A stretch of 64,000 bases of DNA from Maritimibacter sp. GTDB lineage: Bacteria; Pseudomonadota; Alphaproteobacteria; Rhodobacterales; Rhodobacteraceae. Both the position numbers and the translations under genes were made by a program. Every line of letters begins with the position of its first letter. Position 1 is the first letter of the stretch. The stretch lies in contig NZNT01000011.1 in the NCBI GenBank assembly GCA_002695005.1, forward strand, positions 26,128 to 90,127. The letters run 5' to 3'. The notes below the pieces were generated by a model. That model was not told the origin of the DNA. It searched no databases and saw only the letters and a list, made by a program, of their open reading frames with translations. Positions 25,818 through 35,504 of the stretch are shown here, one piece after another.

Positions 25818-28664
25818 TTATTCCGCCGCTTCCGCGTAGGCCTCGAGCGGCGGACAGATGCAGACGAGGTTGCGGTCGCCGTAGGCATTGTCGACACGGT
25901 TGACCGGGGGCCAGTACTTGTCGACCCGGAAGGCGCCCGGCGGGAAGCAGCCCTGTTCCCGCGAGTAGGGCCGGTTCCAGTCGCCCACGAGGTCTTCGAC
26001 CGTGTGTGGGGCGTGCTTGAGCGGGTTGCCGTCGCGGTCGGCGCGGCCCTCTTCGATCTCGCGGATTTCGGCGCGGATGGCGAGCATGGCGTCGCAGAAG
26101 CGGTCGAGTTCCGCCTTGGTCTCCGACTCCGTGGGTTCGACCATGAGGGTGCCCGCGACCGGCCAGCTCATCGTCGGGGCGTGGAAGCCGCAGTCCATCA
26201 GCCGCTTGGCGATGTCGTCCACCGTGACACTTGCGCTGTCGGCGAAAGGCCGGGTGTCGATGATGCATTCATGCGCCACATGGCCCGTCGGCCCCTTGTA
26301 GAGCACGTCATAGGCACCCTTGAGCCGGGCCGCGATGTAGTTGGCGTTGAGGATCGCCACACGGCTCCCCTGTGTGAGGCCGTCGCCGCCCATCATCAGG
26401 ATATAGGCCCAGGAGATCGGCAGGATGGAGGCGGAGCCGAAGGGGGCCGAGGACACCGCGCCGAGGTCGCCCGAGAAGGGGTCGGAGGGCAGGTGGGGCG
26501 CGAGGTGGGCCTTGACCCCGATGGGCCCCATGCCGGGGCCGCCACCGCCGTGCGGGATCGCGAAGGTCTTGTGCAGGTTCAGGTGGCTGACGTCGCCACC
26601 CAGATCGCCCAGCTTCACGAGGCCCACGAGCGCGTTGAGGTTGGCGCCGTCGATATAGACCTGTCCGCCGTGCTCATGGGTGATCGCGCAGACGTCGCGC
26701 ACGGTTTCTTCGAACACGCCGTGGGTGGAGGGGTAGGTAATCATCGTGGCGGCGAGCCGGTCGCCCGCCTTCGCGGCCTTGGCGCGGAAATCGTCGAGGT
26801 CAATGTCACCGTTTTCGGCGGAGTTTACCACGACCACCTCCATCCCGACCATGTGGGCCGAGGCCGGGTTGGTGCCATGCGCGCTCATCGGGATGAGGCA
26901 GACGTTACGCTCGGACTGGCCGTTGGCGGCGTGATAGGCCGCGATGGTCAACAGACCCGCATATTCGCCCTGCGCGCCGGAATTGGGCTGCATCGACATG
27001 GCGTCGTAGCCGGTGATGGTGCAGAGCTTGGACTTCAGGTCCTCGATCAGCGCGTGGTAGCCGCGCGCCTGCCCTTTGGGGGCGAGCGGGTGGAGCATTG
27101 CGAATTCGCGCCAGGAGATCGGCATCATCTCGGCCGCCGCGTTGAGCTTCATCGTGCAGGAGCCGAGCGGGATCATCGCGCGGTCCAGCGCGAGGTCGCG
27201 GTCGGCGAGGCGGCGCATGTAGCGCATCATCTCGGTCTCGGCGCGGTTCATGTGGAAGACCGGGTGGGTCAGGTAGTCGCTGTCACGCAGGAGCGGGTCG
27301 GGCAGGCGGTAATCGGTGTCGCTGTCGTCGTCCTGCGCTTCGATCCCGAAGGCGCGCCAGACGGCCTCGATCGTCTCCGAGCGGATCGCTTCGTCCATCG
27401 TGATCGCCACATGCGTCTTGCCAACGGGTCGCAGATTCACGCCCTCGCGCCGGGCCGCGTGGATGACGCCCTTTTGCAGCAGACCCACCTCGACGATGAA
27501 GGTGTCGAAGAAGGCCGCGGGACCGATGGTGAACCCGGCTTTCTCCAGCTTCTTGGCACAGCGCAGGGCCTTGCGGTGCACGCTTTGCGCGATGGCCTTG
27601 AGCCCCTCGGGGCCGTGGAAAACGGCATAGAAGCTCGCCATGACGGCCAGCAGGGCCTGGGCGGTGCAGACGTTGGACGTGGCTTTCTCGCGCCGGATGT
27701 GCTGCTCGCGCGTCTGGAGGGCGAGGCGGTAGGCCTTGTTGCCGCGCGCATCCACGCTGACGCCGACGATCCGGCCCGGCATGTTGCGCTTGTAGGCGTC
27801 CTTGGTGGCCATGTAGGCGGCATGAGGACCGCCGTAGGCCATCGGCACGCCGAAGCGCTGGGTCGTGCCCACGGCGATGTCCGCGCCCATCGCGCCGGGC
27901 TCCTTGAGCACCGTGAGGGCGAGCGGGTCGGCGGCGACGATGCCGATGGCGCGGGCGGCGTGGAGGGCTTCGATCTCGGGGGTGAAGTCGCGCACCTCGC
28001 CCAGCGTGCCGGGATACTGGAAGATCGCGCCGAAGACCGCCTCGGGGTCGACATCGTCGGGCGCGCCCACCGTGATCTCGATGCCCAGCGGCGCGGCGCG
28101 GGTCTTCATCACGGCGATGTTCTGTGGGTGGCAGTTCTCGTCGATAAAGAACCCCTTGGCTTTTGACTTGGCCACGCGCTGCGCCATGGTCATCGCCTCG
28201 GCGCAGGCGGTGGATTCATCGAGGAGCGAGGCATTGGCGACCTCGAGCCCCGTGAGGTCGGTGATCATCGTCTGGAAGTTCAGGAGCGCCTCAAGCCGCC
28301 CTTGCGAAATCTCTGGCTGGTAGGGGGTGTAGGCCGTGTACCACGCCGGGTTTTCGAGGATATTGCGCTGGATCGCGGGGGGCGTGACCGTGCCGTGGTA
28401 GCCCTGACCCAGAAGCGAGGTGAGCACGGTGTTCTCTTCGGCCGTCACGCGCATCCGGTGGAGCATCTCGCGCTCTGACAGCGGTGCGCCGAAGTCCAGC
28501 GGCTCCGACTGGCGCAGGCTTTTCGGGATCGTCGCGTCGATCAGGGCGTCGAGGCTGTCCGCGCCGATGGCCGCCAGCATCTCGTCCATCTCTGCGGGCG
28601 ACGGGCCGATGTGGCGCCGGTTCGCGAAGTCGTAGGGGTCATAGCCGGTCGGGGTGAACGTCAT
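25818..28664 (-). CDS. gcvP: glycine dehydrogenase (decarboxylating), P protein
   Basis: The P protein decarboxylates glycine and passes the aminomethyl group to the lipoyl arm of GcvH. The 948-residue protein has the full fused alpha-beta length. The PLP lysine is K699, in [17 protein letters not shown]. The start is the ATG at 28664, behind a GAAGGAA site; a TTG five codons earlier is less likely. It is the last gene of gcvT-gcvH-gcvP, with 110 bases separating it from gcvH. Expression should follow the glycine riboswitch upstream of gcvT. Confidence 0.98.
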   Translation of the reverse strand: MTFTPTGYDPYDFANRRHIGPSPAEMDEMLAAIGADSLDALIDATIPKSLRQSEPLDFGAPLSEREMLHRMRVTAEENTVLTSLLGQGYHGTVTPPAIQRNILENPAWYTAYTPYQPEISQGRLEALLNFQTMITDLTGLEVANASLLDESTACAEAMTMAQRVAKSKAKGFFIDENCHPQNIAVMKTRAAPLGIEITVGAPDDVDPEAVFGAIFQYPGTLGEVRDFTPEIEALHAARAIGIVAADPLALTVLKEPGAMGADIAVGTTQRFGVPMAYGGPHAAYMATKDAYKRNMPGRIVGVSVDARGNKAYRLALQTREQHIRREKATSNVCTAQALLAVMASFYAVFHGPEGLKAIAQSVHRKALRCAKKLEKAGFTIGPAAFFDTFIVEVGLLQKGVIHAARREGVNLRPVGKTHVAITMDEAIRSETIEAVWRAFGIEAQDDDSDTDYRLPDPLLRDSDYLTHPVFHMNRAETEMMRYMRRLADRDLALDRAMIPLGSCTMKLNAAAEMMPISWREFAMLHPLAPKGQARGYHALIEDLKSKLCTITGYDAMSMQPNSGAQGEYAGLLTIAAYHAANGQSERNVCLIPMSAHGTNPASAHMVGMEVVVVNSAENGDIDLDDFRAKAAKAGDRLAATMITYPSTHGVFEETVRDVCAITHEHGGQVYIDGANLNALVGLVKLGDLGGDVSHLNLHKTFAIPHGGGGPGMGPIGVKAHLAPHLPSDPFSGDLGAVSSAPFGSASILPISWAYILMMGGDGLTQGSRVAILNANYIAARLKGAYDVLYKGPTGHVAHECIIDTRPFADSASVTVDDIAKRLMDCGFHAPTMSWPVAGTLMVEPTESETKAELDRFCDAMLAIRAEIREIEEGRADRDGNPLKHAPHTVEDLVGDWNRPYSREQGCFPPGAFRVDKYWPPVNRVDNAYGDRNLVCICPPLEAYAEAAE

Positions 28665-28774
28665 GTGCGTTTCCTTCAAGCGATACGGCGCGCGCGGTCA
28701 GTCGCGGCGACAGGGAAGCAGAAAAAGTGAAAACGGTCGCAGGTCCGGATGTGCGGGCGCGACCGTTTCCGGGG

Positions 28775-29134
28775 TCACCCGATGAACGTCTTGTACTCCG
28801 CCTCGTCCATGTAGTCGTCCATCTGCGACGGCTCGGCCGGGCGCAGTTTGAAGAACCAGGCCTCGCCCTCGGGGTCGTCGTTGACCTTGGCGGGCTCTGC
28901 CACGATGGCCTCGTTCACCTCGACGATCTCGCCGTCGATGGGGGCGAGGATGTCGGAGGCGGCCTTGACGCTCTCGATCACCACGACCTCATCGTCCTTG
29001 GTCACCTCATCACCCACGTCGGGCAGCTCGACGAAGACGATGTCGCCCAGTTGCTCGGCGGCATGTGCGGTGATGCCGACAGTGACGATGCCGTCGTCCT
29101 CGTCCAGCCATTCGTGTTCTTCGGTGAATTTCAT
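28775..29134 (-). CDS. gcvH: glycine cleavage system H protein
   Basis: GcvH is the lipoyl-carrying shuttle of the glycine cleavage system. The 119-residue protein has the lipoylation motif [11 protein letters not shown], with the modified lysine at K57. The family C-terminal region [11 protein letters not shown] is also present. It lies 15 bases after gcvT in the same operon. Confidence 0.98.
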   Translation of the reverse strand: MKFTEEHEWLDEDDGIVTVGITAHAAEQLGDIVFVELPDVGDEVTKDDEVVVIESVKAASDILAPIDGEIVEVNEAIVAEPAKVNDDPEGEAWFFKLRPAEPSQMDDYMDEAEYKTFIG

Positions 29135-29149
29135 TCGGGTCTCCTGTGG

Positions 29150-30244
29150 TCAGCGTTTGTAGGTGGCAGGGCGGAAAGGGAGCGGCGTCACGGTCGCGGG
29201 GAGCCGTTTGCCGCGCACCTCGCCGAAAACGGTGGTGCCGGGGGCGGCGAGGTCGGCGGGCAGGTAGCCCATCGACATCGGACGCTCGATCGAGGGGCCA
29301 AAGGCGCCGGAGGTAATGGTGCCGATCGGGTCGGCGGCGTCCGCTGAGGCGAAAAGGTTGGTGCCCGCCCGCATCGGGGCGCGGCCCTCGGGCAAGAGGC
29401 CCACGCGTTTGCGGGGCGCGCCGTTGGTGATCTGGTCGAGTATGACGGCGGCGCCCGGGAAGTCGGTGCGTTCGGTTCGGCGGGACTTCTGGATCGCCCA
29501 GTTGAGGTCGGCTTCGACTGGAGTCGTGGTGCTGTCGATGTCGGAGCCATACAGGCACAGACCTGCCTCCAGCCGGAGCGAGTCCCGCGCGCCGAGGCCG
29601 ATAGGCGCGACGTCTTCCATCGCCAGAAGGGCGCGGGCGAAGCCGTCGGCGTTGGCCGTCGGCACGCTGATCTCGAACCCGTCCTCGCCGGTGTAGCCCG
29701 AGCGCGAGATCCAAAGGACGCCGTGAACGGTCGGGATCACGGCCACGTCCATGAAGCGCATCTGGGCGACCGGAGGCGCGATTTGTGCAAGGTAACTCGC
29801 GGCTTTCGGCCCCTGAAGGGCCAGCAAGGCGCGATCCGTGACAGGCTCAACCGCATTGCCGAGATGGGCGCGCAGATGCGCGATGTCCTGATCCGCCATC
29901 GCGGCGTTCACGACGAGGAACAGGTGGTCGCCCCGGTTCGCGATCATCAGGTCATCGAGGATGCCGCCCGTGTCGTCGGTGAACAGGCCGTATCGCTGGC
30001 GGCCTTCGGCGAGGCCCGCCACGTCGACCGGCACCAGCGCTTCGAGCGCCTTGGGCGGACACCGCAGGATCACCTGTCCCATGTGGCTCACGTCAAAAAG
30101 GCCGGCGGCGGCGCGGGTGTGAAGATGCTCCTTCATCACGCCCATCGGGTATTGTACCGGCAGTTCCCACCCGGCGAAGGGCACTATCTTGCCGCCCAGT
30201 TCAAGGTGCAGATCGTAAAGCCCCGTGCGTTTCAGTTCGCTCAT
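29150..30244 (-). CDS. gcvT: aminomethyltransferase, T protein
   Basis: GcvT releases ammonia from the aminomethyl-lipoyl arm and forms 5,10-methylene-THF. The 364-residue protein has [11 protein letters not shown]...FDVSHMGQ at the N-terminus, where folate binds. The folate-binding [10 protein letters not shown] motif is near residue 185, and the C-terminal barrel ends in TPLPF. It is the first gene of the operon and directly follows the glycine riboswitch. Confidence 0.97.
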   Translation of the reverse strand: MSELKRTGLYDLHLELGGKIVPFAGWELPVQYPMGVMKEHLHTRAAAGLFDVSHMGQVILRCPPKALEALVPVDVAGLAEGRQRYGLFTDDTGGILDDLMIANRGDHLFLVVNAAMADQDIAHLRAHLGNAVEPVTDRALLALQGPKAASYLAQIAPPVAQMRFMDVAVIPTVHGVLWISRSGYTGEDGFEISVPTANADGFARALLAMEDVAPIGLGARDSLRLEAGLCLYGSDIDSTTTPVEADLNWAIQKSRRTERTDFPGAAVILDQITNGAPRKRVGLLPEGRAPMRAGTNLFASADAADPIGTITSGAFGPSIERPMSMGYLPADLAAPGTTVFGEVRGKRLPATVTPLPFRPATYKR

Positions 30245-30275
30245 CCGGCATTTCCCTCACCGGGGTGACGCGCCC

Positions 30276-30309
30276 GGCATCGCGGGGCCATGCTGGCCCG
30301 CCCGATGCC
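30276..30309 (-). promoter_or_regulatory. expression-platform hairpin of the glycine riboswitch
   Basis: On the transcribed strand, GGCATCG pairs with CGATGCC around an inner GGGCCA-GCA-TGGCCC helix, between the second aptamer and the gcvT start. There is no T run after it, so it may act on translation or be a spacer helix rather than an intrinsic terminator. Confidence 0.5.
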
Positions 30310-30456
30310 CCCTCTGTCCTTTCGCCTGAGATCGTTATCCCTTCGGCGGGCGCGATGCGCCACTCTCCAGAGTGCTGACCCGCGCGGTCCTTTTGCCTGA
30401 GAGGTTCCGGGGCGGTTGCTCCTTCGGCACTGGCTTTCGCCAGATTCTCCCTACGC
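30310..30456 (-). ncRNA. tandem glycine riboswitch
   Basis: Read on the minus strand, two glycine aptamers follow each other. The first spans about 30456-30363 and has GGGAGA, GCCGAAGGAGCAA, CTCTCAGGCAAAAGGACCG and CACTCTGGAGAG. The second spans about 30362-30310 and has GCCGAAGGGATAA and ATCTCAGGCGAAAGGAC. These blocks are the hallmark of the tandem glycine riboswitch, which turns on gcv genes when glycine is plentiful. It lies 66 bases upstream of gcvT. Confidence 0.93.
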
Positions 30457-30534
30457 GTTTGGGGGGAGGTTATCGGGGCGCCCCGGCGCGCACAAGGCTT
30501 GCCTTTCGGGGGCCGGGCGCAAAGATATGGGCCC

Positions 30535-31101
30535 ATGTCTGACCCGTTCTTCTTCGGCTATGGTTCGCTCGTCAACCGGCGCACTCATGCCTACCCAGAG
30601 GCCCATCCCGCCCGCGTGACGGGCTGGCGGCGGGCGTGGCGGCGCTCGCCCCGCACGAACCGCTGCCTGCTCTCCGCCGTGCCCGCGCCCGACGACTATA
30701 TCGACGGGTTGATCGCGTCGGTGCCCGGTGCGGACTGGGCGGCGCTGGACGCGCGGGAAGGGGCTTATGCACGCCACGACGCGAGCCGGACGGTGACCCA
30801 CCCGGTCGGGCGCAACCTGGACATCGCGATCTATGCCGTGGACCTCGACGCCTTTCCTGTGCCCGGCGACGACCACCCGGTGCTGCTGTCCTATCTCGAC
30901 GTGGTGGTGCAGGGGTTTCATGCGGAGTTCGGGCAGGCGGGCGTGGATCATTTCTTCGACACGACCGAGGGCTGGCACGCCCCGGTCCTCGACGACCGGT
31001 CGGCCCCCGTCTATCCGCGTCACCAGCAGCTGGTGGAGGAGGAGACGGCGCTGGTGGACGCAGGTCTTGCCCGGATCGGGGCGCGGATCATCGGGCTTTA
31101 G
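30535..31101 (+). CDS. gamma-glutamylcyclotransferase-family protein
   Basis: This 188-residue protein begins with FFFGYGSLVNRRT, the YGSL substrate loop of the GGCT/AIG2 fold. The conserved catalytic glutamate is probably in ALDAREGAYAR near residue 81. Family members form 5-oxoproline from gamma-glutamyl amino acids or glutathione. The start at 30535 is chosen because the loop is then near the N-terminus. It is divergent from the gcv operon. Confidence 0.82.
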   Translation: MSDPFFFGYGSLVNRRTHAYPEAHPARVTGWRRAWRRSPRTNRCLLSAVPAPDDYIDGLIASVPGADWAALDAREGAYARHDASRTVTHPVGRNLDIAIYAVDLDAFPVPGDDHPVLLSYLDVVVQGFHAEFGQAGVDHFFDTTEGWHAPVLDDRSAPVYPRHQQLVEEETALVDAGLARIGARIIGL

Positions 31102-31227
31102 GCACCGCATTTCACAAAACGGAATCATCGCGCAGCTAACGTGAACCTGTCCGCGATTCCCGGCCCGTCCCTGGGCTCAGCAGCGGGCAGCGCGCCTGTC
31201 CCTGACCCTTTCCGCGCGCGTCCTACT

Positions 31228-31259
31228 GCGCCCCCGGTCCCCGCCGGGGGCGCTTCTTT
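31228..31259 (+). terminator. rho-independent terminator
   Basis: A perfect 10-bp stem GCGCCCCCGG / CCGGGGGCGC with a six-base loop is followed by TTCTTT. It ends transcription from the gamma-glutamylcyclotransferase gene before ilvE. Confidence 0.85.
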
Positions 31260-31322
31260 GGGGGCTGTGCTGGACCTTCGGCAAGCGCCGGCCTAGGGTC
31301 GCGCGCGATCACGGAGGACAGC

Positions 31323-32183
31323 ATGGCAACGGGCACCAATCTGCACACTTATTTCGAGGGCACATGGCACGCGGGCGACGTGCCGGTGATGAAGGCGGGC
31401 GACCACGGCGCGTGGCTTGGCACGACGGTGTTCGATGGTGCGCGCTATGTCGACGGGATGGCCCCCGACCTCGACAAACATCTTGCGCGGGTCAACGCCT
31501 CTGCCGAGGCGCTGATGATCAAGCCGACGGTCGGCGTGGACGAGATGATGGAGATCGTGCGTGAGGGGCTTGCGTTGTATCCCAAGGACGCCGCCGTCTA
31601 TATCCGCCCGATGTACTGGGGGATCGAGGGTGGCTACCTTGGCATCCTGCCTGAGCAAACGGCGACGGGGTTCGCGGTGGCGCTTGAGGAAATCCCGATG
31701 GCGGCCCCGGATGCGGCGATGACGCTGACGACGACGCGGTTTCGCCGCCCGGTGATTGAAGACGCTGTCGTCAACGCCAAGGCCGGGTGCCTGTATCCGA
31801 ACAACGCGCGGATGCTCGCCGAGGCGCGGGCCAAGGGCTACACCAATGCGCTGGTGGCCGACGCGCTGGGCAACGTGGCCGAAACAGCCTCCGCCAACGT
31901 GTTCATGGTGCGCGATGGCGAGGTCTTCACGCCGGTGGCGAACGGCACCTTCCTGTCGGGCATCACCCGGGCGCGTCACATCGAGAACCTGCGCGCCGAC
32001 GGCGTGGCGGTGCACGAGACGGTTCTGACCTTCGATGACTTCCGCGCGGCGGACGAGGTGTTCTTGTCGGGCAACCTCAACAAGGTGACGCCGGTGACGG
32101 AATTCGACGGCACGATGTATCAGGTCGGCCCCGTAACGCGGCGCGCGCGCGCGTTGTACTGGGACTGGGCCGCGAGCCTTTAA
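31323..32183 (+). CDS. ilvE: branched-chain-amino-acid aminotransferase
   Basis: This 286-residue fold-type IV PLP enzyme interconverts Val, Leu and Ile with their 2-oxo acids. PLP lysine K153 lies in NAKAGCLYPNNARML, and the glutamate E187 is in the VAETASANVF signature. The C-terminal block LSGITR...DEVFLSGNLNKVTPV is also typical. The protein is slightly shorter than E. coli IlvE and could also be a D-amino acid or related class IV aminotransferase, but the motifs favour the branched-chain group. Confidence 0.88.
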   Translation: MATGTNLHTYFEGTWHAGDVPVMKAGDHGAWLGTTVFDGARYVDGMAPDLDKHLARVNASAEALMIKPTVGVDEMMEIVREGLALYPKDAAVYIRPMYWGIEGGYLGILPEQTATGFAVALEEIPMAAPDAAMTLTTTRFRRPVIEDAVVNAKAGCLYPNNARMLAEARAKGYTNALVADALGNVAETASANVFMVRDGEVFTPVANGTFLSGITRARHIENLRADGVAVHETVLTFDDFRAADEVFLSGNLNKVTPVTEFDGTMYQVGPVTRRARALYWDWAASL

Positions 32184-32198
32184 CCGGTTTCTGAGGGA

Positions 32199-32297
32199 GC
32201 GGGCTGGCGCCCGCGCAGGTCTTGCGCCGCCCCGGCTGCGCCGGGTCGCCGCGGTGGCAACGCGCCCTTGGCGCGTCCGGAGGGCCAGCCCTCCGGA
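32199..32297. repeat. stack of four GC-rich hairpins
   Basis: Four perfect stem-loops stand in a row between ilvE and the stress-protein gene: GCGGGC-TGGC-GCCCGC (32199-32214), CCCGGC-TGC-GCCGGG (32231-32245), ACGCGCC-CTT-GGCGCGT (32260-32276) and TCCGGAGGGC-CA-GCCCTCCGGA (32276-32297). The last abuts the dispersed 26-bp motif. Confidence 0.75.
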
Positions 32298-32300
32298 CCT

Positions 32301-32326
32301 CCCGAAGTATTTGCGGAACGAAGAAG
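32301..32326 (-). repeat. copy 2 of the 26-bp dispersed intergenic motif
   Basis: This is the reverse complement of 16567-16592 with a single difference (a G for a T in the A/T-rich middle). It lies 57 bases upstream of the universal stress protein gene. Confidence 0.75.
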
Positions 32327-32383
32327 GACGTTGATCGGCTGCGGGCGGTGCGCCATGATCCGGGCGTTCGAGGGGAGTGAACC

Positions 32384-32839
32384 ATGCGCAAGTTTCTGGT
32401 CGTCCTGGACGACAGCCGAGAATGCCTGAACGCCATGCGGTTCGCCGCCATGCGGGCGGCCAATACCGGTGGCGGGGTCGAGATCCTGTCGATCATCCCG
32501 CCCGAGGAGTTCAATCACTGGCTCGGCGTCGGGGCGGTCATGCGCGAAGAGGCGCGGGAGCGGATCGAGGCCCATTACGAGGTCTTCGCCAAGTGGATGC
32601 GCGACAAGCAGGGGGTGGACCCGGAGCTTGTCATCCGGGAGGGCGAGGCGGTCGAGGAGCTGTTGGCGCAGGTGCGGGAAGATCCTGAAGTGGGGGTCGT
32701 CGTCCTTGGTGCGGGATCGGGCAAGAAAGGTCCCGGGCCGCTTGTCACCGCGCTCACGCGCACGGCGGCGGGGCTGCCCGTGCCCCTGACCATCGTGCCG
32801 GGCGAGATGTCCAAGGAGCGGCTCGAGAGCATCACCTGA
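32384..32839 (+). CDS. universal stress protein, UspA family
   Basis: This 151-residue protein has the UspA fold. An N-terminal FLVVLDDS strand and aspartate come first, and the nucleotide-binding glycine block GAGSGKKGPG is near residues 108-117, followed by VPLTIVPG. This suggests an ATP-binding type. A GAGGGGAGTG stretch precedes the ATG. It is a single gene, convergent with the DMT exporter. Confidence 0.88.
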   Translation: MRKFLVVLDDSRECLNAMRFAAMRAANTGGGVEILSIIPPEEFNHWLGVGAVMREEARERIEAHYEVFAKWMRDKQGVDPELVIREGEAVEELLAQVREDPEVGVVVLGAGSGKKGPGPLVTALTRTAAGLPVPLTIVPGEMSKERLESIT

Positions 32840-32849
32840 GACGGAGGCT

Positions 32850-33740
32850 TCAGCCGCGCAGTGGCGGGCGGACCACGACTTGCCGCCCGCGTCGGAGCGC
32901 GATGGCATTGGAGACGGCCAGCGTGCCGATCACGATTGCGCCGCCGACCAGCGCCCATTTACCCGGGTCTTCGCCCACGACCACCCAGGCCAGCAGCGGC
33001 GCAAATACGCTTTCCACGAGCAGGAGCAGCGCCACCTCGGCCGACGGCAGGTAGCGCGGGCCGATGGCGAGGAGGGCGGTGGAGAGGACGATGAAGAACC
33101 CGCCGTGCAGCGCGACCCAGATCCAGTCACCCGCGGGGACGGACAGCGGGGCGGCGAAGGGAAACAGGACAAGCGCGGCACCCAGCATCCCCGGTGCGAT
33201 GGCTGGTACCATCGAGACCGGGCGCAGGCTGCGTGCAATCGTCAGACCGATAGAAAAGACGCAGACGAGACCCATCGCGATCAGGTCGCCCTTGAGCGAG
33301 GCGCCCTCGGTCTCGCCCGATCCGTAGGCGATGATCGCGATGCCCACCGGCACCACCGCCATCGTGATGGCCATGCGCCGCGTGATCCGCTCGCCCAGGA
33401 AGACGCGCGACAGGAGTGCCGAGACCAGCGGGGTGGCGGCGAGGATGAACACCACGTTCGCGATGGAGGTATTCGCCACCGCGATCACGAAGAGCGAGCC
33501 GGAAATGCCGCTTGTCGCCGCATAGATCCAGACGCGCCAGCCGGGGGCGAAGGTGTCGCGGAAAACCTTGGGCCCGCGCCACAGGAGCAGGCCCAGCCCG
33601 GTCACGCTACCCGTCAGCAGGGCCTTCCAGAAGGCGACGGTCATGCCGTCGGTTTCGATTAATCTGACCATCAGACTGTCGGGGAGGATGAAAAGCACAC
33701 CCAGAAATGTTATGGTCAAACCCTTGAGATGATCCGTCAT
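32850..33740 (-). CDS. DMT-superfamily (EamA) exporter
   Basis: This 296-residue protein has about ten transmembrane helices in two EamA repeats (about 8-135 and 150-285), the usual drug/metabolite transporter layout. The C-terminus is basic. The start is the ATG at 33740; the frame is open further upstream only because it runs antisense to the NifU-like gene. The substrate is unknown. Confidence 0.88.
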   Translation of the reverse strand: MTDHLKGLTITFLGVLFILPDSLMVRLIETDGMTVAFWKALLTGSVTGLGLLLWRGPKVFRDTFAPGWRVWIYAATSGISGSLFVIAVANTSIANVVFILAATPLVSALLSRVFLGERITRRMAITMAVVPVGIAIIAYGSGETEGASLKGDLIAMGLVCVFSIGLTIARSLRPVSMVPAIAPGMLGAALVLFPFAAPLSVPAGDWIWVALHGGFFIVLSTALLAIGPRYLPSAEVALLLLVESVFAPLLAWVVVGEDPGKWALVGGAIVIGTLAVSNAIALRRGRQVVVRPPLRG

Positions 33741-33845
33741 GCCCCCACAAAACGCGAAATCACGCGAAAGGGAAGTCGAAACCGGCCGGGTTGACTTGGA
33801 ACCATTCCAAGCACATATCCAATCCCGACAGAAAAGGTGCACAAA

Positions 33846-34406
33846 ATGTTCATTCAGACCGAATCCACGCCGAATCCGGCGACGCTCAAATTCCTGCCCG
33901 GGCAGACGGTTCTGGAGGCCGGGACGGCCGATTTTCCGAATGCCGAGACGGCGTCGAAATCTCCGCTCGCGCAGCGGGTCTTCGCCGTGGACGGCGTGAC
34001 CGGCGTGTTCTTCGGAACGGACTTCGTCACCGTCACGAAGGCGGACGGGGTCGACTGGGACCACATGAAGCCCGCGCTTCTGGGCGCGATCATGGAGCAT
34101 TACCAGTCCGGCGCGCCGGTCATGGGCGATGCGCCCGCGCAGGCGGCGCATGCCGAGCATGACGGGCCGGATGGCGAGATCGTGGGCCAGATCAAGGATC
34201 TTCTCGATACCCGCGTTCGCCCTGCCGTGGCGCAGGACGGGGGCGATATCACGTTCCACGGGTTCGAGCGTGGGGTGGTCTACCTCCACATGCAGGGCGC
34301 TTGTGCCGGTTGCCCCTCTTCGACGCTGACGCTGAAGATGGGGATCGAGAACCTGCTCAAGCACTACATCCCGGAAGTGACCGAGGTGCGGCCCGTTGGG
34401 GTCTGA
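33846..34406 (+). CDS. NifU-like iron-sulfur cluster scaffold (NFU1 type)
   Basis: This 186-residue protein has an N-terminal Nfu_N domain (MFIQTESTPNPATLKFLPG). A variable linker follows at about 85-112, then a C-terminal NifU domain with the cluster-binding C153-x2-C156 in GACAGCPSS. This is the mitochondrial/alphaproteobacterial NFU1 layout, used to deliver 4Fe-4S clusters. An AAAGGTG ribosome site lies before the ATG at 33846. Its end overlaps the tsaB start by 11 bases, so translation is likely coupled. Confidence 0.95.
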   Translation: MFIQTESTPNPATLKFLPGQTVLEAGTADFPNAETASKSPLAQRVFAVDGVTGVFFGTDFVTVTKADGVDWDHMKPALLGAIMEHYQSGAPVMGDAPAQAAHAEHDGPDGEIVGQIKDLLDTRVRPAVAQDGGDITFHGFERGVVYLHMQGACAGCPSSTLTLKMGIENLLKHYIPEVTEVRPVGV

Positions 34407-34998
34407 CCCCACACTTCTGGCTTTCGACACATCGGCCGCGCATTGCGCGGCCGCTTTGCTGTCCGGTGGCCGGATCGTCGACACACGGGTCGAGGAGATG
34501 GGGCGCGGGCAGGCGGAGCGGTTGATGCCGCTTCTGGAAGAGGTGCTGGCGGATGCCGGGCTTGGCTGGCGCGACCTCGACGCGGTCGCGGTCGGCGTGG
34601 GGCCGGGGAACTTCACGGGTATCCGCATTTCGGTCGCGGCGGCGCGGGGCCTTGCGCTGGGGCTCGCACGGCCTGCCGTGGGCGTCTCCACGCTTGAAGC
34701 GCAGGCCTTCGGTCAGGCGCTGCCGGTTCGGGCGGTCGCGGATGCGCGGCGCGGGATGGTTTATGTGCAGACGTTCGGTGATGGCGGGGATGCGCCGCGG
34801 ATCGTGGACGCGGGCGAGGTCGGGACCGATCTTCCGGTCGCCGGCGCGTTGCCGCCTGCCGAGCTTGTGCAGACCATTGGGCGTATCGCACAGGGCCGAC
34901 TGGCGCAGGGCGGGACGATCAACCGACCCGCCCCGCTTTACATACGCAGCGCGGATGCAGCACCCGCAAGCGATCAGCCGCCGGTCATCCTGCCGTGA
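34396..34998 (+). CDS. tsaB: tRNA t6A-modification protein TsaB
   Basis: TsaB supports TsaD in making t6A37 in ANN-decoding tRNAs. The 200-residue protein has the ASKHA start LLAFDTSAAHCAAAL and the GVGPGNFTGIRISVAAARGLALG block near 73-95. It begins at a TTG inside the nfu-like gene and ends in a GTGA overlap with rimI. tsaB-rimI is a very common pair. Confidence 0.94.
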   Translation: MGSDPTLLAFDTSAAHCAAALLSGGRIVDTRVEEMGRGQAERLMPLLEEVLADAGLGWRDLDAVAVGVGPGNFTGIRISVAAARGLALGLARPAVGVSTLEAQAFGQALPVRAVADARRGMVYVQTFGDGGDAPRIVDAGEVGTDLPVAGALPPAELVQTIGRIAQGRLAQGGTINRPAPLYIRSADAAPASDQPPVILP

Positions 34999-35408
34999 CA
35001 CCTGAGCGCATGGGCGAGGTTTATGCGGCCGCGTTCCCCAAGGGCCGCGCCTGGTCGCCGCTGGAACTCGCCGAGCTGATTGGCGGGCCGGGAGGCTTCG
35101 AGGTCAGCGTCGATGCGGGCTTCGCCATCGGGCGCGCGATTGCCGGTGAGGCGGAGCTCATCACCATCGCTGTCGACCCGGCCCGGCAGGGGCGCGGTGC
35201 CGGGCGTGTGCTGCTCGCCGCGTTCGAGGACACGGCGCGCAGGCGCGGGGCGGTCTCCGCATTTCTCGAAGTTGCCGCAGACAATGCCGCGGGCCTCGCG
35301 CTTTACCGGTCCGCGGGCTGGCAGGAGAGTGGGTGCCGCCGGGGCTACTATCCGCGCACGGGGGCTGATCCCGTAGATGCGATCTTGATGACCAAGCCGC
35401 TGGGGTGA
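34995..35408 (+). CDS. rimI: GNAT acetyltransferase, ribosomal protein S18 alanine N-acetyltransferase type
   Basis: This 137-residue GNAT enzyme has the acetyl-CoA loop VDPARQGRGAGRVLL (about 58-72) and the LEVAADNAAGLALYRSAGW block near 92-110. Both are typical of RimI, which acetylates the N-terminus of ribosomal protein S18. The GTG start overlaps the tsaB stop. It is slightly short, but the context makes the assignment likely. Confidence 0.88.
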   Translation: MTPERMGEVYAAAFPKGRAWSPLELAELIGGPGGFEVSVDAGFAIGRAIAGEAELITIAVDPARQGRGAGRVLLAAFEDTARRRGAVSAFLEVAADNAAGLALYRSAGWQESGCRRGYYPRTGADPVDAILMTKPLG

Positions 35409-35504
35409 GCGTTTCCCGAACGGCAGGCAGCGATTTCGCGGGGCCGTGGCTCTGGACGCTCCCGCGCTCCGGGGCCTAGGGTGGCGAAAACGACGAGGTT
35501 TCCC

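Noticed and set aside
26004..28166. A 720-codon open frame antisense to gcvP
   Set aside because: The composition is Gly, Val, His and Arg rich without any domain, and gcvP on the other strand is certain.
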